64,000 bases of DNA from Lucinisca nassula (lineage: Eukaryota > Mollusca > Bivalvia > Lucinida > Lucinidae). Position 1 is the first letter of the stretch; each line of letters opens with the position of its first letter. The notes under the pieces were generated by a model. That model was not told where the DNA came from. It made no database searches and saw only the letters and a program-made list of their open reading frames with translations. Location: contig CAUZLF010000228.1 of assembly GCA_963580285.1 (NCBI GenBank), positions 19,197 through 83,196 of the forward strand, written 5' to 3'. Positions 1 through 9,825 of this stretch are shown one piece after another. Made by a program: the position numbers and the translations under genes.

Positions 1-180
1 TTATAGCAATAGTGGAGACATGATCGGATATAAATAAATATTTCCATATACTGCGGTTCGAATCCACATACACATGCGTTGACAGCGACGTCGCTGCATC
101 TACTGCAAAAATGTGTTTGAAAATTTGCAAGAAGATGCATCCGACGGACAACATTATCCAAAACAGTTTTTCTTCACATC

Positions 181-393
181 TTAACCCTTGTCCTGCCAAA
201 TATTCATATATGCCACACCCACTACCGATTATCAACCAATAAGATTACTTGATGCAAATTATTGCAACAAATTCATAATCTGAATGGTAAACAATGTAGA
301 TCCTGATCAGATGGCTTCGTCAGAAGCCATCTGATCTGGATCTTCATTGTTTGGAAAATAAGGAATATCCGGGCTCAGCAGGACAAGGGTTAA
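181..393 (+). mobile_element. TTAA-flanked MITE (piggyBac-type), copy 1
   Basis: A 205 bp element lies between TTAA at 181-184 and TTAA at 390-393. Its ends are inverted repeats, CCCTTGTCCTGC on the left and GCAGGACAAGGG on the right. It has no coding capacity. The middle (about 293-352) is a hairpin with arms GTAGATCCTGATCAGATGGC and its near mirror. TTAA target duplication with CCC-starting ends is the signature of piggyBac transposons. Other copies lie at 570-775, 4975-5187, 10454-10666, 46786-46998 and 57475-57687. Confidence 0.8.
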
Positions 394-421
394 CCCATAA
401 GTCTACCGGTAGCTTACTTAC

Positions 422-538
422 ATCATCTTTGTCCTTGAAGTAGGGAATTGATACATTAGCAAATGACTTCCCGCTACCTTTGCATCCCGACTGTTTATTG
501 CCACTCGACAACCTCTCTATCTCTTCTTCCAGCTCTTT
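422..538 (-). CDS. SNAPC4: SNAPC4-like protein, internal exon (third of three seen)
   Basis: This exon of 117 bp (39 codons, phase 0 at both ends) has an acceptor AG at 540-539 after ..TTCATCAAC and a strong donor GTAAGT at 421-416. It continues the frame of the exon at 5369-5533. The peptide begins KELEEEIERLSS, which looks like the end of a coiled coil, and carries PYFKDKDD. In vertebrate SNAPC4 a PYFKDK motif follows the NREQQ..L coiled-coil segment in the same order. SNAPC4 (SNAP190) is the largest subunit of the snRNA-activating protein complex, which binds the proximal sequence element of Pol II and Pol III snRNA promoters in the nucleus; its Myb repeats are C-terminal and so must lie beyond the left edge. 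The 4.8 kb intron upstream is filled with transposons. Identity rests on two short motifs in the right order plus matching splice phases. Confidence 0.7.
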
Positions 539-569
539 CTGTTGATGAAAAATGTTGATAGAGAAAACT

Positions 570-775
570 TTAACCCTTCTCTTGCTGAATATTCAGTTTA
601 GCCACACCCATTTCTGACTTTGAACCAATCAGATTACTTGATGTAATTTATTCCTACAAATTCATACATTGAATGTCAAACAGTGTAGATCCTGATCAAA
701 TGGCTTCTTCAGAAGCCATCTGATCTGGATCTACACTGTTTGCAAAGAAAAGGGTTGTCGTGAACAGCGGGATAA
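570..775 (+). mobile_element. TTAA-type MITE, second subfamily
   Basis: The left end reads TTAACCCTTCTCTTGCTGAA; the right end (..GTCGTGAACAGCGGGATAAG) is decayed and lacks an intact TTAA. The central hairpin at about 675-743 repeats the one in the 181-393 copy. The subfamily differs in having TTTAGCCACACCCATTTCTG in its left half. It sits just inside the intron upstream of the 422-538 exon. Confidence 0.7.
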
Positions 776-915
776 GACACAAATATCTTCAAATACATCA
801 CAACTTATAAATTTATAACACTTAATTTCTACAGCTTTGGATATAATACAGTTTACAGATGGATCCCCAAAATACACAGATGACATGAAAAAAGAGCACA
901 TCTGGTCATTGTTCT

Positions 916-1217
916 GTTTTGTTTGTTTGATTTGAGGTTTGACGTCCCTGTCAATACTGTAAAGGTCATTTTGGAGACTTTGCTTCCAATTTTGTTGGAC
1001 TTTTACCCGACACTGAGATATAATGACATCTCAAGCCCTGCCGCCCGATGAAACCAATGGGATTTATAAGCATGGACGGGCTGACTCTCACTGCTTTGCC
1101 TGCATGGGCAGGCTTAGATTCTCTAAGCGGTTTACCAGTACTCATGTGCGGGTCGGTTTCAGCTCTGCCTGGAAGCATCATGCAGCCTATCTTTTTTTTC
1201 AAGCCCCGATAGGCAGG
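916..1217 (-). mobile_element. SINE-A, full length
   Basis: A retroposed repeat of about 300 bp is flanked by a 12 bp direct repeat GGTCATTGTTCT (904-915 and 1218-1229). Read on the minus strand it begins with GGGGCTTG and ends with GACGTTAAACCTCAAATC and a CAAA-rich tail. No clear tRNA B box (GGTTCGAnnCC) is visible, so the head type is uncertain. Further copies are at 4755-4974, 10002-10309, 14339-14639, 38785-39708 (split), 43969-44265, 51586-51886, 54136-54443 and 59047-59331. Confidence 0.75.
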
Positions 1218-1462
1218 GGTCATTGTTCTATGTACTTTTGTACATTTCTGTTTGGACATATACATGTACCATAGCGGTTTAACCTTTGGACCCCAAAATT
1301 ATTTAATAGTGTCATAAAGAGGTGGTGTATTTATAAATTTTACACACTGTTTTGGCCTTTATCAAGAATGAGTAGACAGGAACTGACATCAAAATCTGAC
1401 AAAAGGTACATACCACAATGGTAAGGCTATAAGATGATTTGAATGTAAAGCATGCATGTTTA

Positions 1463-1691
1463 TTAACCCTTTTTGTACCAAATGGAATCTTCCTCCTTAT
1501 ATATAGTATGAGTCCATTTCAAAATTTAGGGGTGTCAGCTTGTGTTTTCTTCAAAATTGATTAGGAAAATGGCTGAACTTTTTGCAAACAGTGTAGGCCC
1601 TGATCAGAAGCCGCATTTTGCGGCGTCTGATCTAGGCCTGCACTGTTTGGACGGGTACCCGTTTTGGGGTTTCTGGTACTAAAGGGGTTAA
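1463..1691 (+). mobile_element. TTAA-type MITE, third subfamily
   Basis: The element is bounded by TTAA at 1463-1466 and 1688-1691, with ends CCCTTTTTGTACCA and TGGTACTAAAGGGG. The internal hairpin (1582-1652) has arms CAAACAGTGTAGGCCCTGAT and the mirror ATCTAGGCCTGCACTGTTTG. Relatives are at 59450-59677 (complete, opposite arrangement), 46080-46290 (decayed) and 62005-62125 (partial). Confidence 0.7.
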
Positions 1692-1797
1692 TCTTCTCTG
1701 GGAAAGTATTTTTGCTAAGACTTTTTTAAACAGTTCCCTTTTTTTCTGAGATTTTCAAAAAGTCAGTAGGGGTGTAGAGCCACCCAGTTTTTTGAAA

Positions 1798-2107
1798 AAA
1801 CAAGATGTGTTTGTGAAACACTGATGCCCCCGGACAGCGCCAATGTTAATGTTTTTAAAAATTTTGAAAAAAATAGGTCAAAGGTCAAGTTCAAGGTCAC
1901 GAGATCAAAAATTATGGTACCACTGGAAAGGTCTTGTGATAAGGTATACACATGTGAAATATGAAAGCTCTATCTACTACCATTCAAAAGTTATGCCCAA
2001 TGTTAAAGTTTTTGCAGACGGACAAACGGACAAACGGACAAACAGACAAACAGACGGACAGACCAAAAACTATATGCCCCCGAATCTCTTAGATTCCAGG
2101 GGCATAA
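1798..2107 (+). mobile_element. Short pearl-like element with AGGTCA block and ACGG microsatellite
   Basis: It starts ACAAGATGTGTTTGTGAAAC, carries one block of AGGTCA words (1873-1905), then a GACA/ACGG microsatellite (about 2018-2062), and ends in TATGCCCCCGAATC.. with a small terminal hairpin before AGGGGCAT. The order head, repeat unit, tetranucleotide microsatellite, C-rich hairpin end fits the 'pearl' elements described in bivalves, which are thought to be Helitron-like. Longer relatives lie at 40967-42200, 47348-48340 and 62136-63995. No protein is encoded. Confidence 0.55.
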
Positions 2108-2246
2108 AAAATGACCTTGTTAGCAAGACATGTGGCAGATGTTCATCAAATTAGACCAGTCATCTTGTCTTTGGCATTGCGAAAACTTGCCATTCAAATA
2201 TACAAAAAATAATAATTTTCAGATGAAAATTCTGATATTTTTCATA

Positions 2247-2359
2247 TTTCTGCTCAAAACATAGATTGTGGGAACATGTTAGAACTGCTTCGGCAAAGCA
2301 GCTTATTAGAACAGCCTTGGTTCTAACGAGTACTCACAATCTATATTTTTGAGCAGAAA
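2247..2359. repeat. Hairpin repeat with TAGATTGTG arms
   Basis: Arms TTTCTGCTCAAAACATAGAT and the near-perfect mirror ending in GAGCAGAAA enclose ..CTTCGGCAAAGCAGC.. and GGTTCTAACGAGTACTCA. The GTGAGTACTCGTTAGAACC word recurs at 46558-46580, and related ATTAGAATC hairpins occur at 56868-56890 and 58724-58796. Confidence 0.6.
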
Positions 2360-2461
2360 TAAGAATAATAATGTATTTTCCTATAAAACCCAGTTTTACT
2401 GTATAAATGTGAGGTTTAAGGGGCAAAAATTATAGGTGTGTTTTCGTGATTGGGTTGTTAC

Positions 2462-4066
2462 CAGGCTTGGGGCCAATTACATCTGAAAGTAATTGATTAA
2501 ATTACAATTACTTTGCCCTAAAAATGTATTTGATTAAATTACAATTACAACATTATATGAATGTAATTGATTAAATTACAATTACTTTTGCAATGTAATT
2601 GATTAAATTACAATTACTTTTGCAATGTATTATCTAGAAGTACTAGAGGTATGACACTATAACTCACGTTAAACAAATACTACTACTAATAATTAATAGA
2701 TGTTCATTGAAGCTACATGTTTGAAATGAAGCACAATCTCAAAAAAACTTAATTCAGAACTAAATTTCTGTATGCTCTCTTTTAGCTTCTGTCAAGTTCT
2801 ACCAGTACTTTTGAGTTGATGTAGTGAATGCTTCCATTGTGAACAATGCTCTGGTTCTCAATTAACTATCCGAATTACCCTTTATCATCATCAGCTTTTC
2901 AAAAGTTGCATCTTCCAGTCTATACAGCCAGACAGGCTGGACAAAAAGTGTAGACCCAGATCAGGCTGCTCATGGAGGAGCAGTCTTCATTGTAGGAGCA
3001 GTTTGATCAGTGCCTAGACTTTTTGCCCAACCTGTCTACATAATTTGGGAACAATTAATAAAATGCAATTAATATTTTCAGATGAACTGTGTGAAGTGTT
3101 AGGATTTTAGTTTGTAAATCATTCTCAATGGTCAATATTTGATTCAAACTAAATTTATCAACAGGAACCTATAGACAGAATTTGAGTTGATATTGTTTTT
3201 CACAGTTACATGACAAACAAAGAGTGACTGGCAATAGTTATGTATTTTTTCACACCTGAATGTAGATGGTTACTCAACAGAACAATAGATAAATTATAGA
3301 TACTCATACATTGTACAATTACTTGTGGAAAAAAAAAACTACTGTAAAATATATATAAAAAATAGACATCTGAAAAGTTTGTTATAATCACCTAGAAATT
3401 TACAAAAAGTTATCTCTTTATCATTTCTAAGGAGAAATGCATAAAAAAATAAATTAAAAGGCAAACAGTGTGTACCCAGATCAGAGTGCTCATCTAGACA
3501 GTCTTATCTGAGTACTCACTGTCTGACCAGGCCTGTCTGTCCAATACCTTAAGATCATTATGGTAGTTGATAAAAATACTATGACTGCACAGCTTTACCC
3601 CATTCTCTGTTCTATCCATACCTTACACACTTTAAAGGGAGACAACTATATGAACAACTTTATTTGCACTTGTGCAGTCTTTATAAAATGATTTGAAAAA
3701 CATTCAGCACATCCATTAACTTTTATGAAAGGTAACAGTTTGAAATGTTTAATTGCAGTTTATTAGGAATTACTGATATTATGATGAGTATAGACGCTAG
3801 CAAAAGTATATAAAAGAATTGGTCTGATGTCCAGAAACCTGATATTTTTGCACCAATTCACAATTTATACATCTATATGAACAGAAATGTAATCAAATTG
3901 TAATCAGAAAATAATCATGATTACAGGTCAAAATATGGAAGTAATTAATTAAATTAAATTACTTGTAATCAGAAAAATGTCTGATTACTGATTACATCAG
4001 ATTACTTGAAAATATGTAATCGATTACAGCTGATTACGATTACAGATTATGATTGCCCCAAGCCTG
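2462..4066. mobile_element. Non-autonomous hAT-type transposon (1.6 kb)
   Basis: Terminal inverted repeats CAGGCTTGGGGCCAAT (left) and ATTGCCCCAAGCCTG (right) are flanked by a perfect 8 bp duplication GTTGTTAC (2454-2461 and 4067-4074), the hallmark of hAT transposition. The subterminal 170 bp at each end are packed with degenerate TAATTGATTAAATTACAA words, again in inverted orientation. No transposase-like frame is present. Two small hairpin repeats (2930-3040 and 3460-3560) have inserted in the interior. The whole element sits in a SNAPC4 intron. Confidence 0.85.
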
Positions 4067-4375
4067 GTTGTTACTCTTGCTGAATTTGTGCAACAACTGA
4101 TGAAGTTTGCTGGAGCTGGGACTCATGGGAAGAGAGATGAAAGAGTTGATGTGGCAAACCAAATGTGATTAATTTTTGTGTACATAGTGGCCTAGTCTTT
4201 TAAATGGTGACCCAGAATGGTTTGGAGCATCAATTTATGAAGTTTGGTGATGCTGGCAGGATACAAACATGACTCATGTTCGATTTTGGTCATAGTTGGC
4301 CACTGTGACCTAGTTTTCAGGATGGTGACCTTGAGTGGTTTGGTGTATCCACTGATGAAGTTTGGCAGGCCTGAA

Positions 4376-4506
4376 AAATTCTTCTAAATTTCACTCGCCG
4401 GGCACGTAGTATTTGGCAAATTTCATAGGAATTAGACAAAATTATACTCCTCCTCCAAAATTTTTGCTCATCATGGCCAGTAGACGAGCAGAATGTTCCA
4501 GGCCTG
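4376..4506. repeat. Short inverted-repeat element
   Basis: A segment of 131 bp is bounded by CAGGCCTGAAAAATTC and GAATGTTCCAGGCCTG. It is probably a miniature DNA transposon, but no convincing target duplication is visible. The surrounding 4080-4740 is a diffuse repeat of 'GTGACC..AGTGGTTTGG' phrases. Confidence 0.4.
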
Positions 4507-4754
4507 CTTGGACTTGTGAGAGTCAAACCTTGCATGCAGTCAACTTTCTTCTGTGAGTCAGCATGTTTTTAAGATGGTAAGTAACACAGCGAGTACTTAT
4601 GGTCTAGTTTTTTGGACAGTGACCCAGAGTGGTTTGGTGCATCCACTCATAAAGTTAGGTGGAGTTACACTTGTTTAACATGTCGTTACCAAGCCATATG
4701 AATGTCAGTTGTCCAAAACTAACAATGCTATTTAGTAATGTCTGGTTAAAACTT

Positions 4755-4974
4755 TGATTTGTTTGTTTGTTTGATTTGAGGTTTAACGTCCCCGTCAACA
4801 CTATTAAGGTCATTCTGGATATGTTGCTTCCAATTTCATGGGACTTTTACCCGACATTGAGTTGAAATGATCTCTCAAGTCTTGTTGCAGTGTCGCCCAA
4901 TGAAACCAATAGGGTTTATAAGCATGGACAGTCCGACACGCACCGCTTTGCCTGGGTTTCCTGCATGCAATGGG
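4755..4974 (-). mobile_element. SINE-A, 5'-truncated copy
   Basis: The 3' half of SINE-A (tail TTTGTTTGTTTGATTTGAGG at the left) is followed by about 200 bp of body and stops at ..CTGCATGCAATGGG, where the TTAA-flanked MITE at 4975-5187 begins. The MITE therefore probably inserted into this SINE. Confidence 0.6.
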
Positions 4975-5187
4975 TTAACCCTTGTTCTGCTGAGCCCGGA
5001 TATGCCTTTTCTTTGAAACAATGTAGATCCAGATCAGATGGCTTCTGAAGAAGCCATCTGATCAAGATCTACATTGTTGGTCATTCAGATTGTGAATGTG
5101 TTGTAATAATTTGCTACAGGTAATCTGATTGGTTGATAATCGGTAGTGGGTGTGGCATATATGAATATTCAGCAGGACAAGGGTTAA
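4975..5187 (-). mobile_element. TTAA-flanked MITE (piggyBac-type), reversed copy
   Basis: TTAA at 4975-4978 and 5184-5187; ends CCCTTGTTCTGCTGA and TCAGCAGGACAAGGG. It has the same order as the 181-393 copy but reversed, including the GTAGATC..GATCTAC hairpin (5019-5078). Confidence 0.8.
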
Positions 5188-5368
5188 GTTGCAGCAAATG
5201 CGGTCACTCAGACAGCCTGGTTTAAAAGGATGTTTATACGGAATTGGAAAATGCGAGAAGGGTAATAAGAGATTCTGTACTTTCATGTAGGAATCTGGTA
5301 TAAGATACTGAGTAGTATTGTTTGTATATATATAAATAATGTAAAGATTTTCTCTCTGAGTTACTTAC

Positions 5369-5533
5369 CTGCTTCATTCTGTTCTCATTCAAGGACATCT
5401 CTGTCTGCCGCAGTAAATCCAGCAGCACCTCCTGATATGCTCGGTTCATCGCAAGACATGATTCTGGGTTTGCGTTGTTGGGGTCCAAAAACTGGTACCT
5501 GTCTTCACCCTCTGGACCAACTGATGTAAGTGG
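5369..5533 (-). CDS. SNAPC4: SNAPC4-like protein, internal exon (second of three seen)
   Basis: This exon of 165 bp (55 codons, phase 0 at both ends) has an acceptor AG at 5535-5534 and a consensus donor GTAAGT at 5368-5363. The peptide contains NPESCLAMNRAYQEV, then LLDLLRQTEM and NENRMKQ. Vertebrate SNAPC4 has, near its N terminus, an E-T-C-L..N..YQEV segment followed by an NRxxQ coiled-coil stretch; the matches fall in order and at the right spacing, and the next exon (422-538) supplies the PYFKDK motif that follows. This part of SNAPC4 helps hold the SNAPc subunits together; the DNA-binding Myb repeats are further C-terminal. Both flanking introns are full of mobile elements. Alternative identities seem unlikely, but no homology search could be run. 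Confidence 0.75.
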
Positions 5534-5614
5534 CTACAAATGATAAATACTTTTTGAGTCCGACTCCTTGTCAATCTACCCAAAGTTATATACACAACTG
5601 CTCTTATATGGCTG

Positions 5615-5820
5615 GGTCCAGTTTTTCAAACTAACAATGTTTTTTAGTAAACATATCATTTGTTGTGGCACATACGCTTATATTTTTGCTGAAAAAATGA
5701 GAGCTACTCACATTTTTCAAGCAAAAATGACAGAATATTTAATAGAGTACTTGCCAGAATAGTTAATGATGTGACCACTAATGAGCTCGTTAAGCTAATG
5801 ATGCTTTGAACAACCAGACC
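5615..5820 (+). mobile_element. MITE with GGTCCAGTT..AACAACCAGACC ends
   Basis: About 206 bp with inverted ends GGTCCAGTTTTTCAAA and TTTGAACAACCAGACC. A sister copy follows at 5867-6102 and a third is at 56014-56229. All share a TTAACGAGCTCGTTA-like palindrome and TTTTTGCTGAAA/TTTCAGCAAAAA hairpin words. Confidence 0.55.
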
Positions 5821-5866
5821 CTGATGTTCATCTGACAACCACTGACTAATAAACTTAAGTTAAAGG

Positions 5867-6102
5867 AGTTGTTCAAAGCCTGGTTAGCTTAATGAGCTCG
5901 TTAGTGGTCAAATTGTTAACTGTTAAAGTAAGTACAATGTCTAATACAGTGGTATTTTTGCTGAAAACAATGTAAGCAGCTTTTGCTAATGCAAAAGCTG
6001 CTCACATTTTTTCAGTAAAAATATTAGCATATTTGCCAAATTAAATTATCAAAGTTTAACGATATGGTAACTAATAATGCCATTAGTTTTGAACAACTGG
6101 CC
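5867..6102 (+). mobile_element. MITE of the same family as 5615-5820
   Basis: Ends AGTTGTTCAAAGCCTGG and AGTTTTGAACAACTGGCC are inverted. The interior has GCAGCTTTTGC/GCAAAAGCTGC hairpin arms. It lies only 46 bp from its sister copy. Confidence 0.55.
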
Positions 6103-6299
6103 TCTAGCTTGTAGACTCTTCTACCCAATAGCTTTATAGAAGTTTAGTTACAGTATATGGCAGGCCAGGCTTATTTTATTCATAGCGACTTTTTCACTGA
6201 TTTCCTCTTTTCAGCCAACAGTGTAGTGAAGACCATGATAAGGCAACTAATCAACATCTACATTGTTTGCCTGTGCCTCATGTTTGGAATGCTAGGCAG

Positions 6300-6330
<31 letters not shown>

Positions 6331-7251
6331 GGTTTTGGTTTTACGGCCCTTTAAAGATTATGTCACTTATTTCGAGCCGAACTTTAATCAGAGGTGGGCG
6401 AAAACCGGACTACCCGGAGAAAATCCACCTGACCTTCTGCTGCAGAAATTGGCGCCAAGCCAGGGTCGAACCACAGCAGTGAGAGACCTACAGTACGGCT
6501 CAGGTATAGGAACCAAAAAACTCTTTATTCCGAATCTCGACGTTTCGAGTACTTTCAAAAACACTCGAAATTGTTCCGAGTATAGATGTATATATTCGGC
6601 AGACACTCCTCGAAAACACTCGCAAGGTCCGCGGTACGTGAAGTTTCGCGAAATTATTCCGAGTCGTAATATCGTACCTGGAGGCAATATTTTCTCGCGA
6701 AGTTATGCGGAAATACTCGGAGGAATTTGACGAAATATCTGGGCATTTTTTTTTTTTTTTTGTTGTTTATTTAATGTTCTTTTACCATCATATATATTTA
6801 TATATAATTATAAGATAATAATCATCACTGATAGTTATTATAATGTAAACAATGTCAAAAGTCAACAAAGAGGTAATCATTAATTACCCAGGGTGTGAAA
6901 CTGCACAGTGATTTCAAACAGGGGAATCAGTTGGGCATGACGAGTACAAACAACTCTTTCAAGTCCGTAATTGAAAGCATGTTGAACATCATAAAATTAC
7001 AGGAAAATCGGTCATTTTGAACTCAAAATTTCTCCATGTAATTTTGATATTTTCAAAAAAAGAAAATTATTTTGATATAATATAATCATTTGTCTTTCAT
7101 TCTTTAATAATTTTAATGTGAAGTACTATCGGACAATTGAGAAACAAATAATCAAAGGTGATAACTGTCAGCGAAATTTTAACGGGTTTCAGCCGCCATT
7201 ATTGGCTTCTTTTAAACTGCAAAATCGGTCATTTTGAACTCAACATTTCTC

Positions 7252-8633
7252 AGAATCAGAATCAGAATTGTTACTGGTGACACGTCAAATGACATTCATA
7301 CACCAGGACCTGTGATGTGGGAAGTTAGTCCCTAGCTCTAACCAAAGAGGTAAATTTAGTTACACAATCATCAGCACCTTCAGCTGTCAAAATAATTGAA
7401 TCGGGAAGGGCATTCCAATCTCTAATGGTTCCGGGGAAGAACGACTCTTTATAAATGTCAGTTCTTGCGCCAAGGGTCTGAAACGCCAACGAATGGTGAT
7501 TTCTACAGTGTCTAGCTGGGGGAACGAGGTCATCCGTTGGAATGCTGGCAGCACCCTTTAGACCTTTGTATAAAAGGATTAGCCTACTGTCTTTTCTCCT
7601 TTTCTTGAGAGACTCCCATTTTAATTTTCCAAGTATTCCAGTCATGCTCCCAGTTTCAAAGCAGTAATTGCCTGTTACAAATCTAGCAGCTCTATTCTGA
7701 ACTTTCTCAATTTCATCATTAAGGACCACTCCACTGGGGTCCCAGATACAACTACCATATTCCAAGATTGGGCGAACAAGACCTTTATATGCTGCCTCTT
7801 TTACATCCTGAGGGCACTGATGAAGATTTCGCCTCAAGAAACCAAGCGTTCTATTTGCCTTAGTACACATGTTGCTAATATGAGTATTCCATCTCAAGTT
7901 GTGTGAGATTGTCACTCCAAGGTATTTAATGGAGTCCACATTCCCGAGGACCGTTCCCTCTAAGGTGTAAGAAGCCTCAACTTTATTAGATCTATTCCTA
8001 GTTATCTGCATAATATTGCATTTAACTGGCTGAAATCTCATGCCCCATTTACGTGCCCAACCTCCTAATCTATCTATGTCAGCCTGAAGTTTCAATGAGT
8101 CATCTGTATCTCTAATTTCCCGGTAACAAACACAGTCATCTGCGAACAGTCTTATTTCTGAGTCAATGTCAGTGGAAATATCATTGATGTACAGGGAGAA
8201 CAAAAGTGGACCAAGAACAGTCCCTTGCGGGACTCCAGACAAAACTGGAGCCCACTCCGAAGATTCACCATTAACAACAACCCGCTGTTTTCTGTAGCAA
8301 AGAAAGGAATCTATCCATTTGAGGGTCTTTCCCCCAATTCCATAACCAAATAACTTAGATTTAAGTAGTTCATGAGGAGGGATGTCAAAGGCCTTCTCGA
8401 AGTCAAGAATAAATGTGTCCACCTGTCCCCCTTTGTCCAAGATTTTTGCCCAGTCATTAATAACTGTGCTTAGCTGAGTTTCACAACTGTGCCTTTTCCT
8501 AAATGCATGTTGCCTGTCTGACAAAAGTTTATGCTCGTCCAAGTGGGCCATGATGTTTGAGCAGACTATATGTTCCAGCAATTTACACAGAACACAAGTC
8601 AGAGACACAGGGCGATAATTACGGCTATTACTG
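7252..8633 (-). mobile_element. 5'-truncated LINE (Jockey/CR1-group)
   Basis: The LINE inserted into the second unit of the tandem array; TCTC occurs at both junctions (7248-7251 and 8634-8637), and the array sequence resumes in register. The minus-strand 3' end is a short run of ATTCTG repeats after a conserved 3' UTR (CACATCACAGGTCCTGG..GTCACCAGTAACAATTCTG). Hexamer- or octamer-repeat tails are typical of the CR1/L2 branch. The 5' end, with ORF1 and the endonuclease, is missing. Relatives: 35267-36476 (minus), 15182-15369 (plus, 3' end), 10366-10455 (plus, small) and 17761-17832 (minus, tail). Confidence 0.8.
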
Positions 8634-8659
8634 TCTCCATGTAATTTTAAGATTTTCAA
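7325..8659 (-). CDS. LINE reverse transcriptase, partial but uninterrupted
   Basis: An open frame of 444 codons. The first nine or so residues come from the flanking tandem repeat, because the LINE itself starts at 8633; the frame therefore lacks a native start. Residues 16-32 hold the RPVSLTCVLCKLLE motif of non-LTR RTs, D86 sits in ILDFEKAFD, SGVPQGTVLGPLLF is at about 142-154, and the catalytic FADD pair is D174/D175. Beyond the RT core (about 240-440) is the C-terminal region with WNTHI, KANRTLGFLRRNL and VRPILEYGSCIWDP, typical of Jockey/CR1-group polymerases. The enzyme would copy LINE RNA at a nicked chromosomal target, but this copy has no endonuclease domain. The catalytic residues are intact, so it is young; it is most likely an inactive 5'-truncated insertion. 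The family assignment is firm, the clade is not. Confidence 0.85.
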   Translation of the reverse strand: MKILKLHGDSNSRNYRPVSLTCVLCKLLEHIVCSNIMAHLDEHKLLSDRQHAFRKRHSCETQLSTVINDWAKILDKGGQVDTFILDFEKAFDIPPHELLKSKLFGYGIGGKTLKWIDSFLCYRKQRVVVNGESSEWAPVLSGVPQGTVLGPLLFSLYINDISTDIDSEIRLFADDCVCYREIRDTDDSLKLQADIDRLGGWARKWGMRFQPVKCNIMQITRNRSNKVEASYTLEGTVLGNVDSIKYLGVTISHNLRWNTHISNMCTKANRTLGFLRRNLHQCPQDVKEAAYKGLVRPILEYGSCIWDPSGVVLNDEIEKVQNRAARFVTGNYCFETGSMTGILGKLKWESLKKRRKDSRLILLYKGLKGAASIPTDDLVPPARHCRNHHSLAFQTLGARTDIYKESFFPGTIRDWNALPDSIILTAEGADDCVTKFTSLVRARD

Positions 8660-9751
8660 AAAAAGAAAATTATTTTGATATAATCATTTATCTTTCATTC
8701 TTTAATAATTTTAATGTGAAGTATAATCAGACAAATGAGAAACAAATAATCAAAGGTGATAACTGTCAGCGAAATTTTAACGGATTTCGGCCGCCATTAT
8801 TGGCTTCTTTTAAACTGCAAAATCGGTCATTTTGAACTCAAAATTTCTCCATGTAATTTTGATATTTTCAAAAAAAAGAAAATTATTTTGATATACTCAT
8901 GTAATATAATCATTTGTCTTTCATTCTTTAATAATTTTTATGTGAAGTATTATCGGACAAGTGAGAAACAAATAATCAAAGTGATAACTGTCAGCGAAAT
9001 TTTGACGGGTTTCGGCCACCATTATTGGCTTCTTTAAAACTGCAAAATCGGTCATTTTGAACTAAAAATTTCTCCATGTAATTTTGATATTTTCGAAAAA
9101 AGAAAATTATTTTGATATAATATAATCATTTGTCTTTCATTCTTTAATAATTTTAATGTGAAGTATTATCGGACAAGTGAGAAACAAATAATCAAAGTGA
9201 TAACTGTCAGCGAAATTTTGACGGGTTTCGGCCGCCATTATTGGCCTCTGATACGTCGCACCGGCGACACATGTTCAATTAAATTAATCACCACTCGCAA
9301 ATACTCCAAATATCACAGGTAAGCTCTGAGGTCCGCGGAATTTCCTCGGAATATCGAGCGCATTACTTGGAGTAAAATATTTTCACTCGGAGTGGTTTAC
9401 TCCAAACCATTCGGCGGAAAAACGCGGATTTAAAAAGTTGTCCGCGGAATGAAAAAGAAAAACGGTTCAAATACCTGAGCCGTACTGTAATGATTAGGAG
9501 TCAGCGCTCTTAACCACAAGGCCATGGAGGTCCATGCAGATATAGGTTTATAAGCAGGGCAATGAACATAAAGGAGCCACAAGTACCGAAAAGTATGTTT
9601 CAATACTGAATAGTCAAGGCCTACTGTAACTATTTTTACAGTCTACACTCAAAGACAATGGACCCACCAGTGCTGCCAGTCATTTTTTTTCTTGTTGTCA
9701 CCATGTGAACCTTTCAAGCTAAAATGTACATAGCGCCAGAAAGGGAGTTAT

Positions 9752-9816
9752 CCCTTTGGGTTCGACTCGACCATGGTAAATGAGCCATCGGGGTTCGAGC
9801 CACTGAAGTTCTACAG
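9752..9816. mobile_element. Fragment of a mariner-type MITE next to a splice site
   Basis: GGGGTTCGAGCCACTGAAGT followed by TCTACAG and TA matches the right end of the 348 bp MITE at 58588-58935. The other half is lost or scrambled. Its end lies nine bases from the 3' edge of the SNAPC4 exon at 9826-9896, so it begins right behind the splice donor. Confidence 0.55.
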
Positions 9817-9825
9817 TACACTTAC

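Larger units (their letters stand above)
7004..9252 (+). repeat. Tandem array, unit about 217 bp, inside the TA transposon
   Basis: Four units begin with AAAATCGGTCATTTTGAACT at 7004, 7221, 8819 and 9044. Each contains GTGATAACTGTCAGCGAAAT and ends TTCGGCCGCCATTATTGGCT. The second unit is split by the LINE at 7252-8633. The units differ by only a few substitutions and small indels. Confidence 0.85.
6491..9487. mobile_element. 3 kb DNA transposon with TA duplication (Tc1/mariner-like), non-autonomous
   Basis: Ends CAGTACGGCTCAGGTAT and ATACCTGAGCCGTACTG are inverted repeats, extended by GGAACC/GGTTC. TA lies on both sides (6489-6490 and 9488-9489); removing the element with one TA restores the SINE sequence seen at 39301-39533. 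It encodes no transposase. The middle is a tandem array (7004-9252) into which a LINE has inserted. Superfamily is inferred from the TA duplication only. Confidence 0.75.
6305..9535 (-). mobile_element. tRNA-derived SINE-D, split by a 3 kb transposon
   Basis: The two halves, 6305-6490 and 9488-9535, join into a tRNA-headed SINE like the intact copy at 39301-39533. On the minus strand the head reads TGGCCTTGTGGTTAAGAGC (A box-like), then GGTTCGACCC.. (B box-like); the 3' end is GGGCCGTAAAACC plus A-rich tail. A 9 bp target duplication GCAGATATA lies at 6296-6304 and 9536-9544. The insertion at 6491-9487 interrupts the region between the A and B boxes. Confidence 0.75.

Noticed and set aside
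6388..6687. Overlapping frames around 6329-6730
   Set aside because: They cross the SINE-D/DNA-transposon junction at 6490 and are chance readings of non-coding repeats.
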